A stretch of 64,000 bases of DNA from Stereum hirsutum FP-91666 SS1. Taxonomy: Eukaryota > Basidiomycota > Agaricomycetes > Russulales > Stereaceae. How positions within the stretch are numbered: position 1 is the stretch's first letter; each line of letters begins with the position of its first letter. The notes beneath the pieces are model-generated. The model worked only from the letters and a program-made list of their open reading frames with translations. It ran no database searches and was not told where the DNA came from. The DNA lies in NCBI RefSeq assembly GCF_000264905.1, contig NW_006763131.1, positions 152,138-216,137 on the forward strand, read 5' to 3'. Below are positions 47,401-57,951 of the stretch, one piece after another. Both the position numbers and the translations under genes were made by a program.

Positions 47401-49289
47401 AGTCAGATGATACGTACGGATCAGATTTTGGACTACTTAGCCTGACTTGCACTGACTGGAGTCAGCCCGAGGCAGTTCTGGTCCTATTTCCTCGTTTGTG
47501 CGAAAGTCAACGGGAGTTATGGAGGGGTTAGAGGATCAGACTCACAGACACGAGGAACAAACGTTGTTACGGTCTGGAGGAGATGCGATGGATTAAGGAC
47601 CTTCCGGTAGTACTAGGTGTGGGGTTGAGTATCTTTGGTGGAAATGCCCAGAAATGGCCAATAAAATGACATTGACTGTGTCCTGTCGTTCCGCGTTCCC
47701 ATCATGTAGTAGGTACGTGGATATCATGGTGTGGATGAACATGCGTGCCACACGTGTCTAGAAAGAGGTTCTCCTATGCGAAGGCCTAGAAAAGTTGATA
47801 AGTGAGGGTTGACAAGCAGAAGTAGCCTTGTCGGCTTAACCGGAGTCGATATCAACCGTCCCGAAGACTGCGATTATCAGGCCGTTATACTGAGGACATC
47901 AATAATATTTCAGGACTGAGTAGGAAGGAAGGAAGGCGCGCGGCCTTGCAACACAGACCTGACGAATTCGTGGTGCGCTCTGAGATCGCATATGCACTCG
48001 CCTTGCAGACTCGGTCACCAGTCTGCTTGCAACAGGTATGCTCTGGGGAGTGGGGCCGATCCTAATCTCCGTCCTCAAGCCGTCTCCTGAAATTGCCGAG
48101 TACGAAGGATGTGACTGTGTCCTTCCGTTCCGCGCGCCAGTCATGCAGTAGGAGTGTACGATTGCGATGACGTTCATGAACATGCTCGCCACACGTGGTG
48201 GCAAAGAGCTTCGGCTTTCGACTTCCTAAGTATGCGAAGGGTAAGACCGGTTGATTGGCGAAGAGCTTCCACTGGCATAGATTAAGATGAAGAAGTAGCC
48301 TTGCACTGGATGAAGGTCGGAGTGGATGTCAACGGTCCCGAGGCTGCTGGAGTTATACTTGCTGAAGACGTGGTGAATATTTATCGACTGAGCCCAAGAT
48401 ACAGCGACATGCGTTAGGTCTGGATTATTTTCCTGGAGCTCGAAAATCTAGAGGAGAGGACAGGAAGTATTCACAGTGAATATAGACGATGAGCTTCCGA
48501 GGGCTGGAGTTGAACTGCGAGGGCAAGAATATGTTTGCGTACCTCGTTCCGTACTCCCGCCTGTCATGATTTCAGAGCGTACGCAAGTTGGATTGAACGT
48601 GTGGCCAGATACGCGTTCATGAACATGCGAACTACACGTGTCGAGAAAGAGTTTTCGACTTCCTATGCAAAGGCAGAGAAAGTGGATGACTTCCCGTAGA
48701 GAAAATATATGTTTATTCGGTATTGATTCAAGGCGATCGCTGCTCGGCAACGCTCCGAAATGAAGATCGCAGCGCACTGGTTGGCTGCTGCTGGCTGCCG
48801 TCTTCATCTCCGAGCGTTGCCGAGTGCTGATCGCGTCGAATAAACATATCATTTTGTCTACGGGAAGTCATCCAGTTGATCAGCGAAGGGCTTCCTTAGA
48901 TATAACCTGACATCAAGAAGTAAGCCTTGTCAGCCTGACCTAAGTGGATGCCGACGGTCCCGAAGACCTTCGGTCATCATATTTGCTGAGAACGTCGAAG
49001 ATTTTTCAGAGTGAGCTTGAAAGATAAACGCGTCAGGTATAGCAGTTCAGGGTATCTTTTGGTTCTAGAAGGAAAAGGAAAGGGGACGGAAACAACGTGT
49101 TTGCAAAAGGAGGAGCGCCATCCTTCCCGGGGTCGGGAGGCGCGCCACGCGGCCGGGCTAGTCTGCCACGCTCCATTCCTAGCACGCACGCTCTCATCAT
49201 CGTCCACCACGACGAGCTCAGGCCGCCGCTCACCACCCTCACCGACACCGACGACCCAGGCGACGACGACGACCCCCACACGCGCCCCG
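44435..49289. repeat. 4.8-kb gene-free region built of diverged non-coding repeat units
   Basis: No gene recognised. Several blocks recur in order. Block with TGACTGTGTCC...CATCATGTAGTAGG: near 46733, 47648 and 48086. Block GAACATGCGTGCCACA...CTTCCTATGC: near 46855, 47740, 48178 and 48622. Block GATGTCAACGGTCCCGA and its flanks: near 46978, 47820, 48288 and 48915. A 165-bp block (GGACAGGAAGTRTTCAC and flanks) is repeated at about 47104-47270 and 48405-48570, roughly 90 percent identical. Another block (TGTGCGAAAGTCAACG and flanks) recurs near 45683, 46170 and 47496. About four units precede the ATG4 gene. Their origin is unknown. Confidence 0.7.
48684..48873. mobile_element. 190-bp hairpin MITE with 3-bp target duplication
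   Basis: The left arm starts GGATGACTTCCCGTAGA and the right end is its reverse complement. The arms stay paired almost to the centre, including CTCGGCAACGCTC and the GGCTGCTGCTGG region. AGT flanks both sides (48681-48683 and 48874-48876). The other repeat units in this region read through without the insert (AGAAAAGTTGATAAG near 47790), giving an empty site. It codes for nothing. The superfamily is unclear; a 3-bp duplication is known for PIF/Harbinger- and CACTA-type elements. Confidence 0.8.
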
Positions 49290-52200
49290 ATGTCCTCCTC
49301 GAAACCACGCCACGGACCCTCGGCGTCGTCGCCCTCGTCGAAACTGCCCAAGTTCCTGCAATCAAAGCAGACCCGAGACCGGTCGAAATCCCTGAACGAT
49401 CCCGCCCTGCTCGCGTCCTCGTCATCCACGCCATCCAACCCGACGATGGGCCCCGAAGGCTCGTCGTCGTCTTCGTCGCCCTCGAAAGGCTCGCATCGGC
49501 TGGTACGGAAGAGCAGCCAGAGGCTGGCCGGCGTAAAGGAGCAGCAAGCGCACCCGCAGAGCCAGCCCGTTCCGGTGCCCGTGCCCGCGCTGCCGCCGTC
49601 GACGGCTGACGACGGCGAGCTCGAGAACGCCGACTTCTCCATGGGCGACAACGACGACGGCATGGACGAGCCTCCGGTCATCATCGAGCCCATTGCTGCT
49701 GCTCGACCACGCACACGGTCGGAGAGGCCCCTGAGCGCGTCGTCGGATAACCATCTGAACTACTACTCGTCGTCGCACTCGTCCTCGCGCATCACAGATT
49801 TGCCGACGAGACTGTCGGGCTGGTTCCAGCACACGTTCAATACTTCATCCACAGATCTTTCGCTCCCGAATTTATTAACGCATCCAGTCCAGAACTCGCC
49901 GAAGGGCAAGACGTCGGCGCTGCTCACCGCCGCGAAGCACGGCAAGGGCCACCTCGACAAGGCCATGCGCTATCTCCTCGACTCGGACGCTACGCCTGAC
50001 GGCTGCACCGATGTTATTTGGCTCCTTGGCGTACAACATCCCGGCTACGAGCCACCGCCGCCGCTGCCGAACACCCCGCCCTCGTCTTCTGGTCGTCGCA
50101 GCAACGATTCACGCCGCTCGCCGTCCTTCCGCTCATCCACCTCATCGTCTACCTCACCCGATTCCACCACATCGCATTCTCTCCCACCTTCATCCTATTC
50201 TGCCAGACTCTACCAATCACAATCTCAGTCTCCATCCTCCCAATCGACACTACAACAGCAACAGATCTCAGCACAAGCGGCACCCAATAACTGGCCCCCC
50301 GTCTTCTACTCCGACTTCACCTCCCGCGTCTGGCTCACCTACCGCTCGCACTTCCAGCCCATCCGCGACTCGACCCTCACCGCGCTCGAGTCCGAGCAGG
50401 CGAACATGGCGCACGCGGGACCCGTGATCATGGCCAGCAGTCCGCCGACGAAGAAGTGGGGATGGCCCGGCTCGGGCGAGAAAGGGTGGACGAGCGATGC
50501 GGGGTGGGGGTGTATGTTACGCACGGGACAGTCGTTACTTGCGAATGCGCTGGTTCATCTGCATCTGGGACGGGGTGCGTCATCGTCATCCCCCTTCTTC
50601 GTATCTCAGATAAGCGGGCTTAATTAATGAATTGAATCGATGGGTGGTTAGATTGGAGAAGACCGCCGCATCCGGTTTATACGGCCGATTATGCGACATA
50701 CGTCCAGATGTTGACTTGGTTCTTCGACTCGCCGACGCCGCACTGTCCGTTCTCTGTTCATCGGATGGCGTTGGCGGGGAAAGAGTTGGGTAAAGATGTC
50801 GGACAGTGGTTCGGGCCTAGTACCGCCGCCGGTGCCATCAAGTGCGTCTTCCCCCTTTCTTGCGCCTTCTCACTTCAATCTCTTGATCTCAACTCGAATG
50901 TGTTCTGTGCTATGATAGGACCCTTGTGCACGCCTTCCCCGAAGCCGGTCTCGGCGTCTCCATCGCATCCGACTCCCAGATCTTCCAGTCTGACGTTTTT
51001 GCGGCTTCGCATCCCCCGATGGATTCACCGAGCAGTAAGAAGAAGCTGGCGTCGACGTGGGGGGGCAGGGCGGTGCTTGTGTTGATTGGGATAAGGCTGG
51101 GGTTGGATGGGGTGAATCCGATTTATTATGAGACTATCAAGGTGCGTTTTTTCTGTCCGTCCATTTTCTGTCGGTCTCCCTTTTTAAACTGCATCTCACT
51201 CTTTGTCTTGTTCTGCTACTCATCGCCCACCGAACTCCTCACCAAATCCCAACCGCATCGTCCACCGCCTCATCTTTTGCACATTCGATTTCTGCAATTG
51301 ATCATCATCGTTCACCCCTCCCCATTTCCCTTCTTCTTGACCTCATTTTTGACAACCACTCACCCCATCTTTTTCTTCGCTTCTGCTCATCGCCCCATCG
51401 AACTCACCACCAAATTCCACCACCACACCTTCACCGTTCAATTCCACACCATAATTTTTTTTTCTCGATCATACTCACGCTCATCTACTCACTCCACTCT
51501 CACCAAACAGGCTCTCTACACCTTCCCCCAATCCGTCGGCATCGCCGGCGGCCGCCCCTCTTCTTCTTACTATTTCGTAGGCTCCCAAGCCGACAACCTC
51601 TTCTACCTCGACCCGCACCACGCCCGACCAGCGGTCCCTCTTCGACCACCACCATCTACGAACGATATCGTATTGGATATTTCGAGAGAATCTATAGAGA
51701 GGGATAGGGAGAGGCAGCAAGAGGAGGAAGGAGGACAGGGACCGAGAACGCCGGAGAAGGATAAGGAGAGGGAGAAGAAGAGGTTGAGGAGCGGGAGTAA
51801 GAGTGCACCGGGGAGTCCGGCTGGGCCTGTCCTCTTCTCAGGCGGCGGAGGAGCAGGAAGTAGCGCAGGAGGAGGACAAGGACATTACAGGAGCCCGACG
51901 AGCCCCACGTCGAGCCGGAGCGGCCGGAGCCCGATACATTCGCCGAGTCCGTTGGCGCACCAGTTGAGCTCGGGGAGCTCGGGGAGTTATCATTCGACGA
52001 ATAGCGGGGGTGGGATGGGTGGGTCGTCACAAGGGCATGGACATGGAGGAGGATATGGGCATGGCCGGTGGGCGACTACGCTCGCTCCGTCGCCTACGAC
52101 GCCTACCGCTCCTTATCACACCACACACTCAAACCCCAATTCGAACTCCAATAACAGCAACAATAGCAACAGCAGTGCCAGTGGCGGTGGTGGCCGCCGC

Positions 52201-53776
52201 GCCTCCTCCGACCTGTCCTCCCTCTCCATGTCGATGTCCGAGCTGCTCGCCCGTGGCAATACCGGCCCCGAGCCCCTGGACGCGATTCAGGAGCATTATG
52301 TGAGCGCGTACTCCGCTGCGGAGCTCAAGACGTTCCATTGTGAGAGGGTGAGGAAGATGCCGCTGAGTGGGCTGGATCCCAGTATGCTTGTGGGGTTTTT
52401 GTGTAGAGATGAGGGGGATTGGGAGGATTTCAAGGCGAGGGTAGCGGATGTGCGTTGTTCTTTTCCTTTGATCTTTCCAAATTTTCATTTCATTTCACTA
52501 TGTGTTTGTTACGGGACAATCGTCGCTCATTCGCTGATATCCTTGGAAATAGTTATCAAAGACACACAAGACGATCTTCTCCATCCACGACGAACCGCCC
52601 TCGTACCCGTCCGACTCGGAAGACCACCTCGGGCTCGAATCGATGTCGGAGCCAGACATGGACATGGACATGGATATGGATATGGACCTCGACGTGCCGG
52701 ATGCGGACGATTCGCAGGGATCGGGCTCGACGTCGCCGACGACGGAGAATTCGGTGGGGGCAGGGTATTATGAGCCTGATGGTGAGGGCGAGGGTGCGGG
52801 TGCGGGAGAGGGAGGTGAGGAGGCGGGGCGGAAGGAGGGCAAGAAGGGAGGCAAGAAGACGAAGAGGAAGGGAGAGGGAAGTGAGGTGGATACGGAGGAA
52901 GACCCGATTGGACCGATTACGCCTGGTCCGGGGTCGGCTGGTGGCACGTTCGTAGGTGGGGGCAAAGGAGAAGTTCGACACGACGACGATGGAGAAGATG
53001 AGGATGGTGAGGACGACGAGGACGACGAAGAGTGGGTGGACCCGTCGGTTTCGTTACCGACACCACAGCCAAGATCGCCCTCGGAGGGCGCTGACGGTGG
53101 CGGTGGGGGCGATGGAGGGAATGGCGGAGCTATCCCATCGAGTGCGAATGGGGCGGATGAGAATGGGAGGGTGGTTCCGAACCCGATGATGGGCTCGATA
53201 TACGGGATTGGACAACCACACGGACACGGACACGGACATATGACGAGTCCATCCGAGGTCTCGACGGCGTCGACAGCCTCAGCGTCGAGCGAGGCTTCCG
53301 GTTCCGTGGCACGAGAGTCGACGGGGGGAGGGGGAGGTGTGGTTAGCCCGAAGAAGAAGAAGAAGTCGAGGAAGAATACGATACCACTTCCGTTGATCAC
53401 GACGCCGACGCCGGGCGCGAATCAGTTGGCGAATTATCCGTTCCCGGGGAGTAGCGCGAGCGAGAGCGATCTCGAGGCGGAGCCTGGGGGTGGTAGTGGC
53501 GGAGGAGGAGGTAGGGCGGGGAAGGAGGCGAGGAAAGGGCATGGGGAGAAGAGGGAGAGGGTGGCGCATGCGGGTGGTGGGGGGACGGGGATGATGAGCA
53601 CGGCGAGGGCGAGGGACGGTGGGAGGACGCAGAGTGGTGGGGTGAAGGGCGTGTTGTTGACGGGGCTGGATACGACGAGTACGGGTGTGAGGAGTAGAGA
53701 GCGGGATCGGGATAGGGATAGGGAGAGAGAGCGGGCGTTGGAGCCAGAGATGAACGATGAGGGGGACGACTTTTAA
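49290..53776 (+). CDS. ATG4: Cysteine protease ATG4 (autophagy; peptidase C54), long form
   Basis: Five exons: about 49290-50574, 50654-50840, 50921-51141, 51510-52449 and 52553-53776; about 1285 residues. The catalytic Cys lies in [20 protein letters not shown]. The Asp-His pair lies in [14 protein letters not shown]. Other family blocks: [78 protein letters not shown]4 cleaves the C-terminus of ATG8 to expose its Gly and later removes lipid from ATG8 in the cytosol. Yeast Atg4 is about 490 residues; here a disordered N-terminus of about 200, a large low-complexity insert inside the catalytic domain, and a 370-residue Gly/Ser/Asp/Glu tail account for the excess. The tail includes a [11 protein letters not shown] repeat at 52655-52687. 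Start chosen at the first ATG (49290) in the long open frame. Confidence 0.92.
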
Positions 53777-54815
53777 GTGCGATGGTAGGCTCTATGAGTT
53801 CTCCAGTTCCGGTGTGACCCTTTTTCTTTTGACTTTTTTTTCGTGGTTGGGGTGCTTCTGTATGTATGCTCTCTCTCTCTCTCTCCTGTTCTCTATCTCA
53901 TCTCATCTCATCTCATCTCGGTCTTTCTCTTTCTTTATGTCTTCGAGACTTACCCACCCACCTGCCGCTTTACCTCTACAGGCCCTCCCTCCTCTTTAGC
54001 CTCCCGCTCGTCATGATATACCGCGCAAGCCGTTTTTCTATCGTCCTATTGAATTATTCCGACTTCTCGTCTCGTTCGCGTCATCGATCCACTTATCCTA
54101 CGTGTAAGCTGCTAGGCCACTTCCTCTTTCTTTTCATTTTCTTACTCCTCTTCGTGCCGTTTGTCGTGCCGTGCCGATCCCATTACTAACGCGTCTTCCT
54201 TTTCTCCCTTTGATTCCTGAATTATGCGCGGTAGTATTGATTGATTGATTGAATTGTAACCTCATCCAAACACATATCCATGTATATTGCTCGATCTCTC
54301 CACGACGAAGACTACTACGCAGGTAGTAGCTAGCTAGATTCAGTTCATAACCTCTTTTTCGAATCATCGGGTTTTCTTTTCTTTTTCTTCGCTTACTTAT
54401 CGCCTTTTCGTTCGTTAGGAAGGGAGGGGAAGTGGTGGTCAGGTTCGTCTGGGCCAGGTTTTGAACTTTGATTTTCCTCAGAGAATATATGGATACCCTT
54501 CTGAAGTTCAAGCTAGCACCGAGTTTGAGTTATGATCGGCAAAGGCAACGGTTTTGATGGGATTAAGAAAGATGGTGTTCTTGCCGAGCACAGAGGAACA
54601 AAAGGATCGCCGCAATTGGCAATTGTCACGAGTCACATGTGTGACAGAACCTTACTAACCACGCTAGCGTGACACCGTGTCAGCAACACCTCTTGCTCCC
54701 GACCAGTTCCCGACGCTACAGTCACCCTCTATTCACCCTTTCTAAGCTTCGCGGCAACAATCATCGCACTCCATCATCTCATCGTATACTACTAGCGGTC
54801 GCCATTTGAACGGTC
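53777..54815. other. Intergenic region with microsatellites
   Basis: About 1 kb between ATG4 and F-box family 1 copy b. It contains a CT run (53868-53886) and an ATCTC pentamer array (53895-53919), then pyrimidine-rich sequence. A GTCACATGTGTGAC box at 54632-54645 lies upstream of the F-box gene. No gene seen. Confidence 0.5.
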
Positions 54816-56094
54816 ATGGCTCTCACACGGGCACAGAAATATCTAGAAGCTCCTCGACTTCCTGTTGAGTTGCTCACAGAGATCGCGAAGCTGGCTCCAA
54901 AGTCATCTCTGTGGGCATTGTGCCGTACGAGTCGTGTATTTCACGAGCTCACGGTCCGCGAATTGTACCGGTACGTCACGATACACTGCACGGGCGTGAA
55001 CGACGCAGACACAAAAGATCTTGTTTGCCGAGCCCAGAAATGGTGTCAGACCGTCATGGATAAGCCAGACAAGGCGGCTTTTGTCGAAAGCGTCACTATT
55101 TCAGAGCTTCCCAGGTAAGTCATCTGCTTATATGAACATGGCGAAATGCAGATAAATCCAGCGAGCTCACCTTTCTACGTATTCAGTGACTTAATAGAGT
55201 ATGATCCTGCCCAGGCATTTGAGCTCATTGCGCTTCTTAAACGCGCGTTCAAGATTCTTCCGAACCTCGAGTCACTCGACGTCGACTGTTCACTAAATCC
55301 GCTCTCGGGGTCGCTCGGAATTCTGGACGCTCTCCGTGTGCCCTCCCTCCGTACCTTCAGAATCGAGATGGACTCCGATAACGATCCTACCCTCATCGAC
55401 TTCCTTTCCAAGCACCCTCGTCTTAAAAATATCGAGCTCATGATCGACGGATTCGACGACGCAGAGCTGGAGGAGGAGCTTACCCTCCCCGAGCTCGAAC
55501 GATTCACTGCCCCTTTCACGTACTGGGAGGCCTTACGACCCAACCCAAACTTACGTTTTGCAGGCGTGCATCAGGATCGTTTCAGGGATCTTGATTACAA
55601 CCCTTTCGATGTTATGCACCCCTTGGGGAAATTCACGGGAGTTAAGTCGGTCTGGATCTTGATTCCGTCAGAAAGCACACTTCCGTATCTCAACGATCTG
55701 AAGGAGGAGCTACCGATGCTCGAGCAGTTGAGCGTCGAATTTTCGAATTGGAACGATCGTGGTGAAGCTGTTGTAAGTCACCGTTCTCCACCACTTTGCC
55801 GTCATCAACCGCATCAAAATGACTGATTATCCATGTCAACCATTCCACTCATGATGTCATACACCTTTTGGCACTTACTAGACTACCAGCTTATCGGTGG
55901 CAACTTGTCTCGCCCACTTCAAATCCCTTAAGTATGTTTCTGTCGAGGCGGACAATTGGAATCACAAGATCACGCAGAACACTGCGATGACCTTGGCCGA
56001 AGAGTCAAGTAAACACTGTGATACGCTTCTGCGAGCTCGGTTCGGTCAGCGATTCCGTCCATGTCATTTCATAAATTCCTTATTTTTTGACTGA
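54816..56094 (+). CDS. F-box-type protein, family 1, copy b
   Basis: ATG 54816 (MALTRAQKYLEAPRLPVELL), three exons, about 390 residues, intact. The F-box core LTEIAKLAPKSSLWALCRTS is followed by leucine-rich text (FKILPNLESLDVDCSL, VPSLRTFRIEMDSD, PMLEQLSVEFSNW). The last exon, entered by the acceptor CTTACTAG, reads TTSLSVATCLAHFKSLKYV and ends ARFGQRFRPCHFINSLFFD. Intron positions equal those of copies a and c. It is convergent with a truncated GMC pseudogene 280 bp downstream, the same neighbour relation as in the other two copies. Confidence 0.8.
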
Positions 56095-56375
56095 CACTTG
56101 CACTCCTTTAGGTCAGTGGAACTTGAAAAGAGATAGGCCGTCAGGCATGTGGAGGATAGTTTGATTGATCGCGCTGGCACGGTAAAGAGATCAATAAAAG
56201 CACTTCCGACATTTGTGTCCGCACGATTAGCCCGTATTGATGTTCCGTCTACAATATTGAGCAGCGTCTGCAGGAAACTTGTATCACGGCTATCTAGCAA
56301 GTGGGACAAGTAGTCGCAACGTGTGTTCTGTAAAATAACATCGCAATGCTGAGAACCTATAATACAGTTTCACGC

Positions 56376-57465
56376 TCAATCGCAGCCCTGGGTGATATCT
56401 GCCGCCTGATATAACCATACATCATCAATAAATATAATCAGCCCACTTCTCCGCTTTGCAGTGACCTGGGCAACCTTCTCAGCGATATCGTACACCGTCG
56501 CGCTCAAATGAGCACTGAGCTGGATTGGCATGATAGATGAGTCTGTCAAGACATATCAATCATTGCATACCATATCCGCAGGAAACAAATGCCCTCATGA
56601 CGAACTTACTAACAACCCTCACATTGCTCGGCCCGTAGAGCTTCAAGTCGCTCCCCACGGCACCTCCCATCTCTCGTGGCAGCATCGCCACCGTTCCGAT
56701 TGAATGTACATATCACCGGTTGAACATTTACAAGTACCCATTCCTGCCATACTTCACGTCTGATGTGTTGAGTGGCACAGAGGAAAGACCGGGTACTAAT
56801 TCAGTGGTTACGATATCAGAGAGGGGAGGTGTTTGTGATACTACACGGGCAGACTTTGTAGCGTTGGAGATGAGGTAGAGGTCGCAGGCAGGACCACAGA
56901 GGTAAGCAGGATTCACTCCTCGAAAAATGTGAGTAGAGGGGCGAGGGGCAGAGGGCACGGAACAACGAATCAAGCTTACGACAAGGAAGTACGGCAGGAT
57001 TGGAGGACTGGATGTGAGTAGTGCCACGGCTAAACGAGACATGTCGGTCAAATCGAAACCAGTGAAGATGAATTCAGGTAGCGCACCTCTGTGGAAGGTT
57101 CCAGACGACACTCCCTATAATTCCTCCGAGCGATCCCCACGACATCTCTACGACAGGCGCTATCATGAATAGTACATTAGCAATGATGTTCTCACAATAT
57201 ATACATACTCGAAAACAGACCATCGTCGAGCATACTCTCGGCTTGCATCGTCAGGATAGTCTCCAACGCATCCTCATCCACAAACCCGCCATTAGACACG
57301 ATCTCTTTCGCTATTGCTTCCACGCTGTTCAAGAGCCCCTGTATGTTCGAATCCCCATTCTCGAAACCCAAGACCTGCCCAAGGGTTAAGTACGTAGAGA
57401 CACCGACATTCGGAGCGTTGATCATATTGATGAACGACGGTGGGACGGACGCGCTGCTAAAAGGA
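56376..57465 (-). pseudogene. GMC oxidoreductase copy 2, 5'-truncated and frameshifted
   Basis: Only the C-terminal 45 percent is present, beginning near 57465 with text equivalent to ASVPPSFINTTNAP and followed by YLTLGQVLGFENGD. Later exons are recognisable (NPAYLCGPACDLYLISNATK, LSDIVTTELVPGLSSVPL). At the catalytic-His site the sequence reads CCGGTGATATGTACATTCAATCGG where the other copies have CCGGTGATACATCCAATCGG: a small insertion shifts frame and removes the HPxGT motif. The end AADITQGCD is at 56376. With no signal peptide, no FAD fold and no catalytic His, it is dead. Confidence 0.85.
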
Positions 57466-57951
57466 ATAGCAATATTCAGTTCGGCATCTGACGAGAAGAA
57501 GCATTCGAAGGCATTAGGTGGAAGTCACCGGAAAACACAATAGGCAGGGTGTCAGTGTTCTCGGCGACAATACAAAATTGAGAGGTATAGGACACGGTGG
57601 TTTGCAGCAAAAAAAAATGATTCGAGCGCCAACGCGCACACGAATACAGGACTTATCGAGTGTCGCGGGCGACGCCACATTAAGCCGCATGAAGAACATT
57701 GACTGACATCTATGTTCTTTGTCTTCTGACTGGAGGGTTCGACGCATCTATGTTATCAAGCTTCCGCCTATGCCTGCGTGTAACCACGTCTCTTGAGGGA
57801 TCAGAGTACTCGTGACTACACTCACATCAATATCTCATATGATGTTCATGGGCGAAACTACACAGAAAATATAGTACACGATAACTCGGGGACTGTCGGT
57901 CAAATGTATACGGAAGCGGAAGGACTGCATGAACTACTTACACACCACCGA
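57460..57951. repeat. 3' flank of broken F-box family 2 copy, inverted repeat of 40302-40790
   Basis: Reverse complement of the sequence downstream of the intact family-2 gene, with small indels. Its outer end abuts the truncated GMC copy. Confidence 0.8.

Noticed and set aside
49011..49289. Extension of the ATG4 frame upstream of 49290
   Set aside because: The open frame there begins with a non-ATG codon inside the non-coding repeat unit; the first ATG in frame is 49290.
52768..53400. 210-codon minus-strand frame opposite the ATG4 tail
   Set aside because: Low-complexity Gly/Asp/Glu codons create an open antisense Pro/Ser frame; the plus-strand frame is continuous with the ATG4 catalytic domain.
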